From: Rickettsiales bacterium UBA2645
GTDB taxonomy: Bacteria; Pseudomonadota; Alphaproteobacteria; Rickettsiales; UBA1997
Reading direction: 5' to 3'
Length of the DNA: 12,974 bases
Assembly: GCA_002359655.1 (NCBI GenBank)
Contig: DENL01000040.1
Span: 1-12,974 of the forward strand
Part shown: in pieces, positions 1 to 7,181 of the stretch
How the letters are laid out: each line of letters opens with the position of its first letter
Position numbering within the stretch: position 1 is the stretch's first letter
Position numbers and translations under genes: made by a program
The notes under the pieces: generated by a model
Told to the model about the DNA's origin: nothing
What the model saw: only the letters and a program-made list of their open reading frames with translations
Database searches by the model: none

Positions 1-92
1 GGGATTATCCCGAATTGGCGTTTAGAGAAGAAATGGCGCAAATTGGTGGAATAATTTTAAAATCTAAATTTAAAGAAAATGACAGCAGTTAG
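1..92 (+). CDS. C-terminal tail of an unidentified upstream gene (partial)
   Basis: An open frame enters from the left edge (codons start at base 3) and stops at TAG 90-92. It gives about 29 residues beginning DYPELAFREEMAQIGG and ending in a charged tail. The last 14 bases overlap the start of the restriction-modification gene in another frame, which suggests translational coupling in one operon. A competing frame (codons from base 1) stops at 52-54 and cannot be excluded. I prefer the first because its residue mix looks protein-like and the overlap fits an operon. The fragment is too short to name. By context it could be a helicase or another partner of the restriction system, but nothing visible proves this. 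Confidence 0.4.
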   Translation, partial: DYPELAFREEMAQIGGIILKSKFKENDSS

Positions 93-2493
93 TTTATATC
101 AAAAACTTAAATTAGCACAAAGTGAAGAAGACGTTAAAGACATTTACATCGAAGCTTTAGGCTTAAAAAAATATCGCAAAGATTTAGTTGATATTCGCAC
201 AGATGAGATTTGGTTTGAAGCTAAGAAAAAAGGCGACACTTCAACCTATGCAATGTTCACTCAGCTTTTGCATTATGTTCAGGCTGACCTTGATAAAGGT
301 GAGAAATTACCACCATTTCTAGCAGTGATTGACACTGAAAAGGCTGCTTTGATGAAAACATGCGATGTTCTTCCATTGCTAAAGAAGAAAACAATTAAAT
401 GGGGAAAGTCAGCTACTCAATTTCCCAAAGAAGCTTTGGACGAGGTTTCATCATACATTGGAACTCACTTCGTTTCATTTAAAATTTCCACTCATGAAGA
501 AGAATTTATCGCCGCAGTAAAATCAGCTATCAAATCTGGCGAAATAATTCGTGCACAGATCACACCAGACAATCTTAAGCAAGTTTTTGATAAATGGGTA
601 GAGATGATCGGGCGTGAAATTGTTGGCGTTGCGGAAGAAAAATATGCACTACTGTTTTTTGCTGACATTATGCATGACGGAATTGCCTCAACACACGCTA
701 ATCTTCCCGCTGCCTTGCTACACAAAGACAATGCACCAGTTTTTAATCTTGATGGAAAAAACTATGAGCTAAGTAATAAAGAAGGTTATCGCCAATTCTG
801 GGCAATTTACCACAAGCCACCAAAAGCTGAATATCGTAATTATCTACTCGAGCGCCGTGACAGTTTGATTCCACTTGATGAGCGTAGTTTCAAAGGTGCA
901 TACTACACGCCACTTGCTGTGGTTGATAAAGCCTACGACAAACTCAGCGAAACTTTGGGCAAAAACTGGCAAAAAGATTATATCGTTTGGGATATGTGCT
1001 GTGGCGTTGGCAACTTAGAGGTTAAACATTCTAACCCACGCAATATTTATATGAGCACTTTAGATCAAGCTGATGTTGATGTGATGAAAGCAACCAAAAC
1101 CTGCGTTGCAGCGCAAAGGTTTCAATATGACTACCTAAATGATGATATAACTGATGACGGAAAGATTGACTATAATCTAACAAACAAAGTTCCTCTTGAA
1201 TTACGTAAAGCTATTGCTGAAGGAAAAAAGATTTTGGTGTTAATTAATCCACCTTATGCGGAGGCAACTAACTACAATAACATCACTAGCGGCATAGAGA
1301 CCTCAACCAAAACCGGAGTCGCGAAAACAAAATTTGCTGCTAGTTGTATGAGAGTCTACGGTAAGGCTAGCAATGAACTATTTACGCAATTTGTAGCGAG
1401 GGTAGCTTTGGAAATACCAAAGGCGACCTTGGCTATGTTCAGTACTCTGAAATATGTAGTAGCTCCTACGTTAAATGACTTCAGAACAGAATGGAATGCT
1501 AAGTATTTGGGAGGCTTTGTCGTTCACTGTAAATCATTCGACGGTTTAAAAGGAAATTTTCCAATTGGCTTTTTGATATGGGAAACCAATCAAAATGCGA
1601 CCAAGAAGCATCCATTAAGAGAGATCAGTACCGAAGTGTTTGATAAAAATGTAAAACCGATTGGTGAAAAGAATTTTTATAATTTACCAAATGAACAGCT
1701 ATTGAGTAGTTGGATAGAACGCCCAAGGACTAACAAGATTGATGTTGTTCCATTAAAAAATGCTGTTACGCCAGCCACTGTCAGTAAGGATTTGAGGGGA
1801 ACAAAATGGTCTGATAATGCTATTGGATATATGTTCAGTGGTGGCAATGATTTCCAAACATCAGGTACTCAAACGGTGATATTTTCATCGGGTTATGGCA
1901 GCGCTAGGGGATTTTTTATTAATCCTCAAAACCTCTGGCAAGCCGCTATCGTTTTCTCCGTTCGCCGTCTAATCAAACCAACTTGGCTCAATGACCGCGA
2001 TCAATTTTTACAACCTACTGCACTACTTTCTGACGAATTCAAAAATGATTGTTTGATCTGGATGTTATTCAATGGAAGCAATCTCACCGCAAGTGCTAAT
2101 GATCTCGAATGGAATGGCAAGAAATGGTCAATCGTAAATCACTTTATCCCCTTCACTGAAAGTGAAGTAAATGCGCCGGAGCGCTTCGAATCCGATTTCA
2201 TGGCACAATATTTGGCAGATAAAAAACTCTCAACACTTGCAGAAGCAGTTTTGGAGGCAGGACGGGAATTGTGGAAAGCATATTTTTCTCAAGTGGATGT
2301 TCACAGCGTTCGCGATGAATTTAAGCTAAACCGTTCTGATGTTGGATGGTATCAGGTTCGTAAAGCATTAGCGGCACGCAATTCGAGTGGAGACTTTGCT
2401 CCAGTTAGTTTTGATGAGTTTGAGTCTGCGTACAAGAATCTAACTGAAAAATTAAAGCCACAAGTGTTTGAACTTGGTTTCCTAAGAGCTTAA
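79..2493 (+). CDS. Single-chain restriction-modification enzyme: PD-(D/E)XK nuclease fused to N6-adenine DNA methyltransferase
   Basis: Probable type IIG-like enzyme that both cuts and methylates DNA using S-adenosylmethionine. The N-terminus carries a nuclease signature of the HsdR/RecB kind: D35/D38, then E47-A-K49 (ExK), then Q62-LLH-Y66 (QxxxY). After a linker that looks largely helical come the methyltransferase motifs in order: motif X FKGAYYTP (271-278), SAM-binding motif I WDMCCGVGNLE (304-314), and catalytic motif IV NPPY (390-393), typical of gamma-class adenine-N6 methyltransferases. About 400 residues follow and probably contain the target-recognition region. The 804-residue length is short to medium for such fusions. 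The ATG overlaps the end of the preceding gene by 14 bases. By eye the base composition is richer in GC than the housekeeping genes downstream, which is compatible with horizontal transfer. The frame is intact. The methyltransferase call is firm; nuclease activity is inferred from the motif spacing. Confidence 0.85.
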   Translation: MTAVSLYQKLKLAQSEEDVKDIYIEALGLKKYRKDLVDIRTDEIWFEAKKKGDTSTYAMFTQLLHYVQADLDKGEKLPPFLAVIDTEKAALMKTCDVLPLLKKKTIKWGKSATQFPKEALDEVSSYIGTHFVSFKISTHEEEFIAAVKSAIKSGEIIRAQITPDNLKQVFDKWVEMIGREIVGVAEEKYALLFFADIMHDGIASTHANLPAALLHKDNAPVFNLDGKNYELSNKEGYRQFWAIYHKPPKAEYRNYLLERRDSLIPLDERSFKGAYYTPLAVVDKAYDKLSETLGKNWQKDYIVWDMCCGVGNLEVKHSNPRNIYMSTLDQADVDVMKATKTCVAAQRFQYDYLNDDITDDGKIDYNLTNKVPLELRKAIAEGKKILVLINPPYAEATNYNNITSGIETSTKTGVAKTKFAASCMRVYGKASNELFTQFVARVALEIPKATLAMFSTLKYVVAPTLNDFRTEWNAKYLGGFVVHCKSFDGLKGNFPIGFLIWETNQNATKKHPLREISTEVFDKNVKPIGEKNFYNLPNEQLLSSWIERPRTNKIDVVPLKNAVTPATVSKDLRGTKWSDNAIGYMFSGGNDFQTSGTQTVIFSSGYGSARGFFINPQNLWQAAIVFSVRRLIKPTWLNDRDQFLQPTALLSDEFKNDCLIWMLFNGSNLTASANDLEWNGKKWSIVNHFIPFTESEVNAPERFESDFMAQYLADKKLSTLAEAVLEAGRELWKAYFSQVDVHSVRDEFKLNRSDVGWYQVRKALAARNSSGDFAPVSFDEFESAYKNLTEKLKPQVFELGFLRA

Positions 2494-2769
2494 AGCAATT
2501 TTAGAATGACTACATCACGCAATCGAGAAGTACAAAAATCATCCAGAGCTATTTTCTTTCGCGCCATATCTTGGGAAGGGAATTGAAGGAGACAGAAATA
2601 AGCGACATGGTACAAAATATCGTTGATGAAGAGATTTGCGACTACAGCTATTGCGATAAAAATGCTAACAGAGCCTGCACTAACAAAGGGATTTCATCTC
2701 TCCTCAAAAAAGCGGAAGATTGATTAGACCGAGTTTTAGGATAATTTTCATGCATAAGAGCTAGAGTGG
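2494..2769. other. Gap between convergent genes, no convincing gene
   Basis: These 276 bases separate the restriction-modification gene from the convergent ftsY. I see no clear hairpin-plus-T-run terminator for either gene. Two short open stretches in different + frames occur: 2506-2586 (26 codons, starting MTTSRNREVQ) and 2505-2720 (open, with its first ATG at 2607). They could be pieces of one decayed gene or chance. Composition resembles the restriction gene more than ftsY, so the gap may be the remaining edge of the acquired segment. Confidence 0.5.
2607..2723 (+). CDS. Doubtful small ORF, 38 residues, three cysteines
   Basis: ATG 2607 to TGA 2721-2723 encodes MVQNIVDEEICDYSYCDKNA followed by a short tail ending LLKKAED. 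It is acidic at the start, basic near the end, and has cysteines at residues 11, 16 and 24. A purine-rich AGGAG lies at 2587-2591, but its 15-base spacing to the ATG is longer than normal. The frame is open upstream to 2505 without a better start. It could be a real small protein attached to the restriction locus, the end of a degraded gene, or chance. I do not recognise a family. Confidence 0.2.
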   Translation: MVQNIVDEEICDYSYCDKNANRACTNKGISSLLKKAED

Positions 2770-3684
2770 TTACCCAACCAAACTTTTGGCAAAAGATTTT
2801 GCATCAAATTCTTGTAAATCTTCAATCTTTTCACCAAGGCCAACTGCGTAAATTGGCTTTTTAAATTTATCCGCCAGAGCAACTAAAATTCCACCTTTAG
2901 CAGAGCCGTCAAGCTTTGTAATCACAAGTCCAGTGATGCCAACAATCTGATTAAAAACTTCCAATTGCTGTCTGGCATTTTGACCAATTGTTGCATCTAA
3001 AATTAACAGATTTTCTTGCGGCGCAGAATCGTCAATTTTTTTCAAAACCGTGTTTATTTTTTTTAACTCATCCATCAGATTTTGTTTATTTTGCAAACGC
3101 CCCGCAGTATCGATCAATAAAAAATCTGCCTTGTTTTCCTTAGCAAAAATCAAGGCGCGATGAGCCACAGCCGCCGGATCTTCACCATCTTTTATTGCCG
3201 CGATAATTTCACAATCTGCTCTTTTGGCCCAGATTTCTAATTGCTGTGAAGCCGCAGCTCTAAAGGTATCGCAAGCTGCAATAACAACTTTTTTATTTTG
3301 ATTTTTTAAGTTAAAAGCCATCTTGCCAATGGTTGTAGTTTTGCCAGCACCATTGACGCCATTGAAAATTATAACTTGCGGTTTGTGCTCTGAAGTCATT
3401 TGCAAAGCCTTTTGGCAAGGCAATAAAATTTTTTCAATTTCTTCGCTTAAGAAATTTTTTACTTCCAGATCAGTAATATTTTTATGAAATTTTTTGGCTT
3501 TAAAGTTTTTGATAATTTGAGCTGCCGTTTCAGCGCCAATGTCGGCTAATATCAAGGTTTCTTCCAAGTCATCGATGATTTCAGAATCAAGTTTTTTGTG
3601 ACTAAAAATTTGTGAAATTGCCGCAGAAATTTTTGATGATTTTAAAGCCACATCCGATTTTGATTTTGAAAAAAAACTAAACAT
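2770..3684 (-). CDS. ftsY: Signal recognition particle receptor FtsY
   Basis: FtsY is the membrane-associated GTPase that docks the Ffh-4.5S RNA-ribosome complex at the inner membrane for co-translational insertion. The 304-residue protein is an NG core. A helical N domain (about 15-95) precedes the G domain, whose motifs are all present: P-loop GVNGAGKT (109-116), DTFRAAA (139-145), DTAGR (192-196), TKLD (256-259) and GLGE (282-285). The DTFRAAA and TKLDGSAKGG stretches separate FtsY/Ffh from other GTPases, and the lack of a methionine-rich M domain excludes Ffh. The long acidic A domain of E. coli FtsY is absent. Only about 15 residues (MFSFFSKSKS...) precede the N domain and may serve as a short amphipathic membrane contact. 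It starts 4 bases after the lipoprotein gene stop and is probably co-transcribed with it. Confidence 0.96.
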   Translation of the reverse strand: MFSFFSKSKSDVALKSSKISAAISQIFSHKKLDSEIIDDLEETLILADIGAETAAQIIKNFKAKKFHKNITDLEVKNFLSEEIEKILLPCQKALQMTSEHKPQVIIFNGVNGAGKTTTIGKMAFNLKNQNKKVVIAACDTFRAAASQQLEIWAKRADCEIIAAIKDGEDPAAVAHRALIFAKENKADFLLIDTAGRLQNKQNLMDELKKINTVLKKIDDSAPQENLLILDATIGQNARQQLEVFNQIVGITGLVITKLDGSAKGGILVALADKFKKPIYAVGLGEKIEDLQEFDAKSFAKSLVG

Positions 3685-3688
3685 AAAT

Positions 3689-4681
3689 TTACTTGGTCAA
3701 ATAATTTTCTGGATTCACCGCGTCACGACCTTTGCGCAATCCAAAATAAAGCTGTGGCGAAGTGACATTTCCTGTCGATCCAACCTCGCCGATTTTGCTT
3801 AGCTTATCTACTTTTTGTCCACGCTTCACAGAAATTTTTGACAGATGCGCATAAGCAGTAATCCAGCCTCCAGAATGTTTTATGATGATTAAATTTCCGT
3901 AACCTTTCAACTCATTTCCAGCGTACGAAACCACGCCATCTTCAACAGATTTTACAGCATCACCTTCATTGCCTTTGATGTTGATGCCATCATTGTAAAG
4001 CCCGCCAGATTTCGGCCCAAATTTTGAAATAATTTGACCGTGCAAAGGCCAAGAAAAGTGATTTATTTTATCCAAAGTTCTTTCGATAAAACTTGGTGAG
4101 TAAGATTTATTTTTTATTTTTTCTTCTGAATTGTCGGAAGATTCTTTATCTTTATTTGCATAAGCTGGGGCTAGATTTGACTTGGTAGAATCATCATTTT
4201 TAGATTTTGTAATTCTGATTTTTTGACCAACTTTTAGATTGTAAGGTTGTTTTAAATCATTCATCTCAATCAAGCTGTTGACATTCATTTTATAATTGTG
4301 CGCTATTGAATAGAGAGTGTCTTTTGCTGCCACTTCATGATAGGCTGGCGTGGGAATTATCAACTTAGTTCCGCGACTCAATTTATAAGGTGCTGAAAGA
4401 TTATTTTGCTCAATCAAATCACGCAGCGGCACCTGATATTTTTTCGAAATACTGTAAATGTTTTCACCTTCCAAAACTTCAATTTGACGATTTTTTAGTT
4501 GATTTTCACTGTTATCTTTTTTGCTAGAATTGAGATATTTGTCTTTATTGTGGTTAGTGTTTTTACCGTAAAAACTCTTGCCATGATTGATAACTGGCAC
4601 CGATTTATTCGAGCAAGATTGCAAACAAAAAAAAGAAAGCAGCAAAAGAAAAATCTTAAACCTTGTTTTTGATTCACTCAT
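3689..4681 (-). CDS. LysM/LytM lipoprotein with degenerate M23 domain, NlpD/EnvC-like
   Basis: Probable cell-envelope lipoprotein that binds peptidoglycan and activates amidases. A basic start and hydrophobic core (residues 8-20) lead to lipobox LQSC with Cys23 as the likely lipidation site. Two LysM repeats follow, about 66-110 and 115-158, each with the GxxIYSIS or DTLYSIA pattern and a closing LIIP or IRIT strand. After a low-complexity Ser/Lys/Asn linker comes a LytM (M23) domain, about 211-327. The catalytic zinc ligands are mostly missing. The usual HxxxD is NDGIN (230-234), and the C-terminal HxH is QLY (310-312). Only the His of AYAHL (279) remains. Loss of these ligands is the hallmark of EnvC and NlpD, which stimulate N-acetylmuramoyl-L-alanine amidases at division. 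It is the first gene of a two-gene unit with ftsY. I leave the symbol open because orthology to nlpD is not proven. Confidence 0.87.
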   Translation of the reverse strand: MSESKTRFKIFLLLLSFFCLQSCSNKSVPVINHGKSFYGKNTNHNKDKYLNSSKKDNSENQLKNRQIEVLEGENIYSISKKYQVPLRDLIEQNNLSAPYKLSRGTKLIIPTPAYHEVAAKDTLYSIAHNYKMNVNSLIEMNDLKQPYNLKVGQKIRITKSKNDDSTKSNLAPAYANKDKESSDNSEEKIKNKSYSPSFIERTLDKINHFSWPLHGQIISKFGPKSGGLYNDGINIKGNEGDAVKSVEDGVVSYAGNELKGYGNLIIIKHSGGWITAYAHLSKISVKRGQKVDKLSKIGEVGSTGNVTSPQLYFGLRKGRDAVNPENYLTK

Positions 4682-4705
4682 ATTAATGATTTTGATTTTA
4701 CACTG

Positions 4706-4734
4706 ATTTTCGCCATCTGTTTAGACGCTGTCAA
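4706..4734 (-). promoter_or_regulatory. Sigma-70-like promoter for the lipoprotein-ftsY unit
   Basis: On the minus strand a perfect TTGACA (-35, plus-strand 4729-4734) is followed after exactly 17 bases by GAAAAT (-10, 4706-4711, four of six matches). Transcription would start near 4699, about 18 bases before the ATG at 4681. The position in a 69-base divergent intergenic region supports it. No clear Shine-Dalgarno sequence is seen before this ATG. Confidence 0.6.
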
Positions 4735-4750
4735 ATAATCAATTATCGAC

Positions 4751-5560
4751 ATGGAAATTTTTACACTGATTAATTCACAATTTTCTTTTACCGCGCAAGT
4801 TTTTTTAGTCGCAATTTTTGGGCTTATTTTTGGTTCATTTATTACACTTTTAAGTCAACGCCTTGTCAGCAACCAAAAAATCGGATTTGCCAGATCAAGC
4901 TGTCCTAAGTGTCACTTCACTTTAAAAATTCGAAATCTAGTTCCGTTACTTTCTTGGATATTCCAAGGCGGTAAATGTAGTAATTGCGCTGAAAAAATAT
5001 CACTGCGCTATCCTTTAATTGAGCTAAGTTGCGCCATTAGTTTTGTCATTATTTTTTTTGCTTTAGACAAAAAAATTGACGAAAGATTAATAATTTTATG
5101 CCTAATTGCCGCAACTTTAATTTTGATGATAGTCACTGATTTAGAGCATTACTTAATTCCCGACTTCTCGCAATATTTATTAGCAATTTTAGTAATTATT
5201 TTGCGCATTCATGATGAAGGAACTTACGGCGCAGTTTCCAATATTAAATCAGCATTTTGTTACATGGGCTTTGGCTTGTTGATGCTAGTTTTTTTCTACA
5301 TCGTCACCAAAATTGAAGCAGTTGGAGTTGACGATATTAAGTTTTTTTTCATCGCTGGTTTAATGCTTGGTATGAATAATTTTTTATTCTTTATGTTAGC
5401 CAGCGGAATTTTTGGTTCCTTATTTGGCGCTTCTTGGCAGGCAATTAAGAAAGATAAAATTTTTCCATTCGCTCCTGCAATATGCTTGTCGTTTTATATT
5501 TGTATGCTTTTTGGCAACAAAATTAATCCTGTCGAAATTTTTGGAAGTTTAGTTTTTTAG
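4751..5560 (+). CDS. pilD: Type IV prepilin peptidase (A24 family)
   Basis: Inner-membrane aspartic protease that removes the leader peptide of type IV pilin-like proteins and, in many family members, N-methylates the new N-terminus. The 269 residues show the family layout. A first membrane segment contains GLIFGSF (24-30). A cytosolic loop has two CxxC pairs (C51/C54 and C76/C79), then RYPLIEL (86-92). Several more hydrophobic segments follow (roughly 93-105, 112-129, 140-152, 169-187, 197-222, 237-255). Catalytic aspartates fit D130 in TDLEHYLIPD and D195 in GVDDIK (192-197). The usual second motif is GxGD, so an Asp replaces its second Gly. No pilin or secretion genes are in the window, so whether it serves pili, type II secretion or DNA uptake is unknown. 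Its 3' end overlaps recO, on the opposite strand, by 12 bases. Confidence 0.92.
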   Translation: MEIFTLINSQFSFTAQVFLVAIFGLIFGSFITLLSQRLVSNQKIGFARSSCPKCHFTLKIRNLVPLLSWIFQGGKCSNCAEKISLRYPLIELSCAISFVIIFFALDKKIDERLIILCLIAATLILMIVTDLEHYLIPDFSQYLLAILVIILRIHDEGTYGAVSNIKSAFCYMGFGLLMLVFFYIVTKIEAVGVDDIKFFFIAGLMLGMNNFLFFMLASGIFGSLFGASWQAIKKDKIFPFAPAICLSFYICMLFGNKINPVEIFGSLVF

Positions 5561-6295
5561 CAAAGAGTTTTTGATACTATCGCGATGGAAAAATTGCTGC
5601 TTTTTCTCTGAATAATTTTTCTCTTCAAAAACAAATTTCTCTAAAAAATATCCACTTAATTTTAGCCCTTCAAGCAGCTGATCTTCATCATGTTCTTCGT
5701 CATTTATCAAAAAACTTGGTAACTTCAAAAGCTTACTCTGATAAGGCTTGCCAGCTTCATAAGAAACTGCGCGAGCTGATTTTGGAGAAACAAAAACCAG
5801 ATCATCAGTTGTCTGAGTTACCGCGCAAGAAGACAGATCAACAGCGTAGCCCAGAGTTTTTAAAATCTTTAATTCTAATTTGACGTAATCAGCTAAAAAA
5901 TCTTTTTTAGAAATATCTTCGTTGCTTAGTTTTTGCAAAAAATCGCGCAATTTTTCAAAGAGCAATTGCTGTTGTTCTCTTTCCAAAAAAACGCTGTCAA
6001 TTATTGAAAATAAAGAGTTAACGCAACTCAAGCGCAATTTATCAAACATCATTTTAGCGCAATAGCTACGTATCAAATCCACTGCAAAAAATTGTCCTAA
6101 ATTTTCTTCAATGCGAGAGCGATATTCAAAAGAAATCAAATTGCCGATTTGATAATTAACCTTGTCTTTGCTTGATCTTACTGACTTGACGAAGCCAGAA
6201 TATATTCCGTGATGCTGCGAAAAAACTTTGACGATGAGAGAATTTTCGCCGTATTTTTTTAAACTAATAATTATGCCGCAGTCGTTAAATTTCAT
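5549..6295 (-). CDS. recO: DNA repair protein RecO
   Basis: RecO anneals single strands and, with RecR, loads RecA onto SSB-coated DNA in the RecFOR recombination pathway. The 248 residues start with the N-terminal OB-fold signature (DCGIIISLKKYGENSLIVKV, residues 5-24, and HHGIYSGFVKSVRS, 28-41). An all-helical region follows. The stretch DLSSCAVT (153-160)...VSPKSARAVS (169-178)...LLKLPSFL (189-196) occupies the place of the zinc finger found in other RecO proteins and follows the alphaproteobacterial pattern, with one Cys instead of four. It is the last gene of the six-gene minus-strand unit. Its start lies inside the end of miaA (11-base overlap) and its end overlaps the convergent prepilin peptidase gene. 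Confidence 0.9.
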   Translation of the reverse strand: MKFNDCGIIISLKKYGENSLIVKVFSQHHGIYSGFVKSVRSSKDKVNYQIGNLISFEYRSRIEENLGQFFAVDLIRSYCAKMMFDKLRLSCVNSLFSIIDSVFLEREQQQLLFEKLRDFLQKLSNEDISKKDFLADYVKLELKILKTLGYAVDLSSCAVTQTTDDLVFVSPKSARAVSYEAGKPYQSKLLKLPSFLINDEEHDEDQLLEGLKLSGYFLEKFVFEEKNYSEKKQQFFHRDSIKNSLLKN

Positions 6296-7181
6296 TTTTT
6301 AGAAAATTAAAAGCTGATACAAAATCAGTAAACACAAGCTTTTGTGGTAGTTGATGACGAAACCAAGTAATTTGTCTTTTAGCGTAATTTCTGGTTTTTT
6401 GCGTTGCTAATTCAAGCATTTTTTCTCGCGAAATTTTTTGATTTAAAAAATTATTAATCTCAAAAAATCCTAAAGTTTTTGTAATTTGCATTTCATCGTT
6501 AACACCTTGATTTACAAGGTTTTTAACCTCATCTATCGCGCCATTTTCTAACATTTTTTCAAAGCGTGAATTACAATTTTCGTAAAGCTTTTTTCGATCT
6601 GGATTTAAATTCACATGAAAAAAATCTACCGCATCAAAAATTTTTTTCGGCGGTTGATTTTGCCAAAAAGAAATTGATTTTCCTGTTTGCTTTAAAACTT
6701 CGTAAGCTCTTATTTGGCGCTGTTTGTCGAGAATTTCATTTTCACCAAGTTCGATTAATTTTTTTTGAAATTCTTCTCTGCCAATTTCATCAAAAAGTTC
6801 ACGAGCATTTTTTCTGATCGACTCATCAATTTCAGGAATTTCTGAAATTCCATCAACTAATTTTGAAATATACATTCCACTTCCGCCAACAATTACTGGC
6901 AATTTATTTTTATCCCAAATCTGCTCTGCGCTTGCTTTTACAAGTTTTAACCAAATTGCGACCGAAGAATTTTCTGAAGGCTGAAAATGTGAATATAAAA
7001 AATGTTGTACTTTTTTCTGCTCCGCTGCATTTGGTTGCGAAGATAGAATTGGCAAGCCTTGATAGATTTGAAGTGAATCAGCGTTAATAATGGCAATGTC
7101 TTTTGCTTCAGCTAATTTCAAGGCTAATTCTGACTTTCCTGATGCCGTTGCTCCTGAAATTATTAAAATTTTTCTAACCAT
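6285..7181 (-). CDS. miaA: tRNA dimethylallyltransferase MiaA
   Basis: MiaA transfers an isopentenyl group from DMAPP to A37 of tRNAs reading UNN codons, forming i6A and stabilising codon-anticodon pairing. The 298 residues carry the P-loop GATASGKS (10-17), the INADSLQIYQGLPILSSQP stretch (32-50) holding the catalytic-site Asp35, VGGSGMY (98-104, usually VGGTGLY), and the tRNA-contacting DKQRQIRAYEVLKQTGKS (152-169). A late conserved block KRQITWFRHQ lies near the C-terminus. Length is normal for the family. It overlaps rluD by 8 bases and recO by 11, consistent with translational coupling. There is no sign of damage. Confidence 0.96.
   Translation of the reverse strand: MVRKILIISGATASGKSELALKLAEAKDIAIINADSLQIYQGLPILSSQPNAAEQKKVQHFLYSHFQPSENSSVAIWLKLVKASAEQIWDKNKLPVIVGGSGMYISKLVDGISEIPEIDESIRKNARELFDEIGREEFQKKLIELGENEILDKQRQIRAYEVLKQTGKSISFWQNQPPKKIFDAVDFFHVNLNPDRKKLYENCNSRFEKMLENGAIDEVKNLVNQGVNDEMQITKTLGFFEINNFLNQKISREKMLELATQKTRNYAKRQITWFRHQLPQKLVFTDFVSAFNFLKNEI

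Noticed and set aside
492..731. 79-codon open frame on the minus strand inside the restriction-modification gene
   Set aside because: It lies opposite a well-supported coding frame with clear motifs; its serine/isoleucine-rich product has no recognisable features.
5540..5580. Terminator between the convergent prepilin peptidase and recO genes
   Set aside because: T-runs are present but no stem is visible, and the genes overlap by 12 bases.
6566..7087. Two plus-strand open frames opposite miaA
   Set aside because: Phe/Leu-rich products typical of antisense shadows of an AT-rich gene; miaA is fully supported in the other strand.
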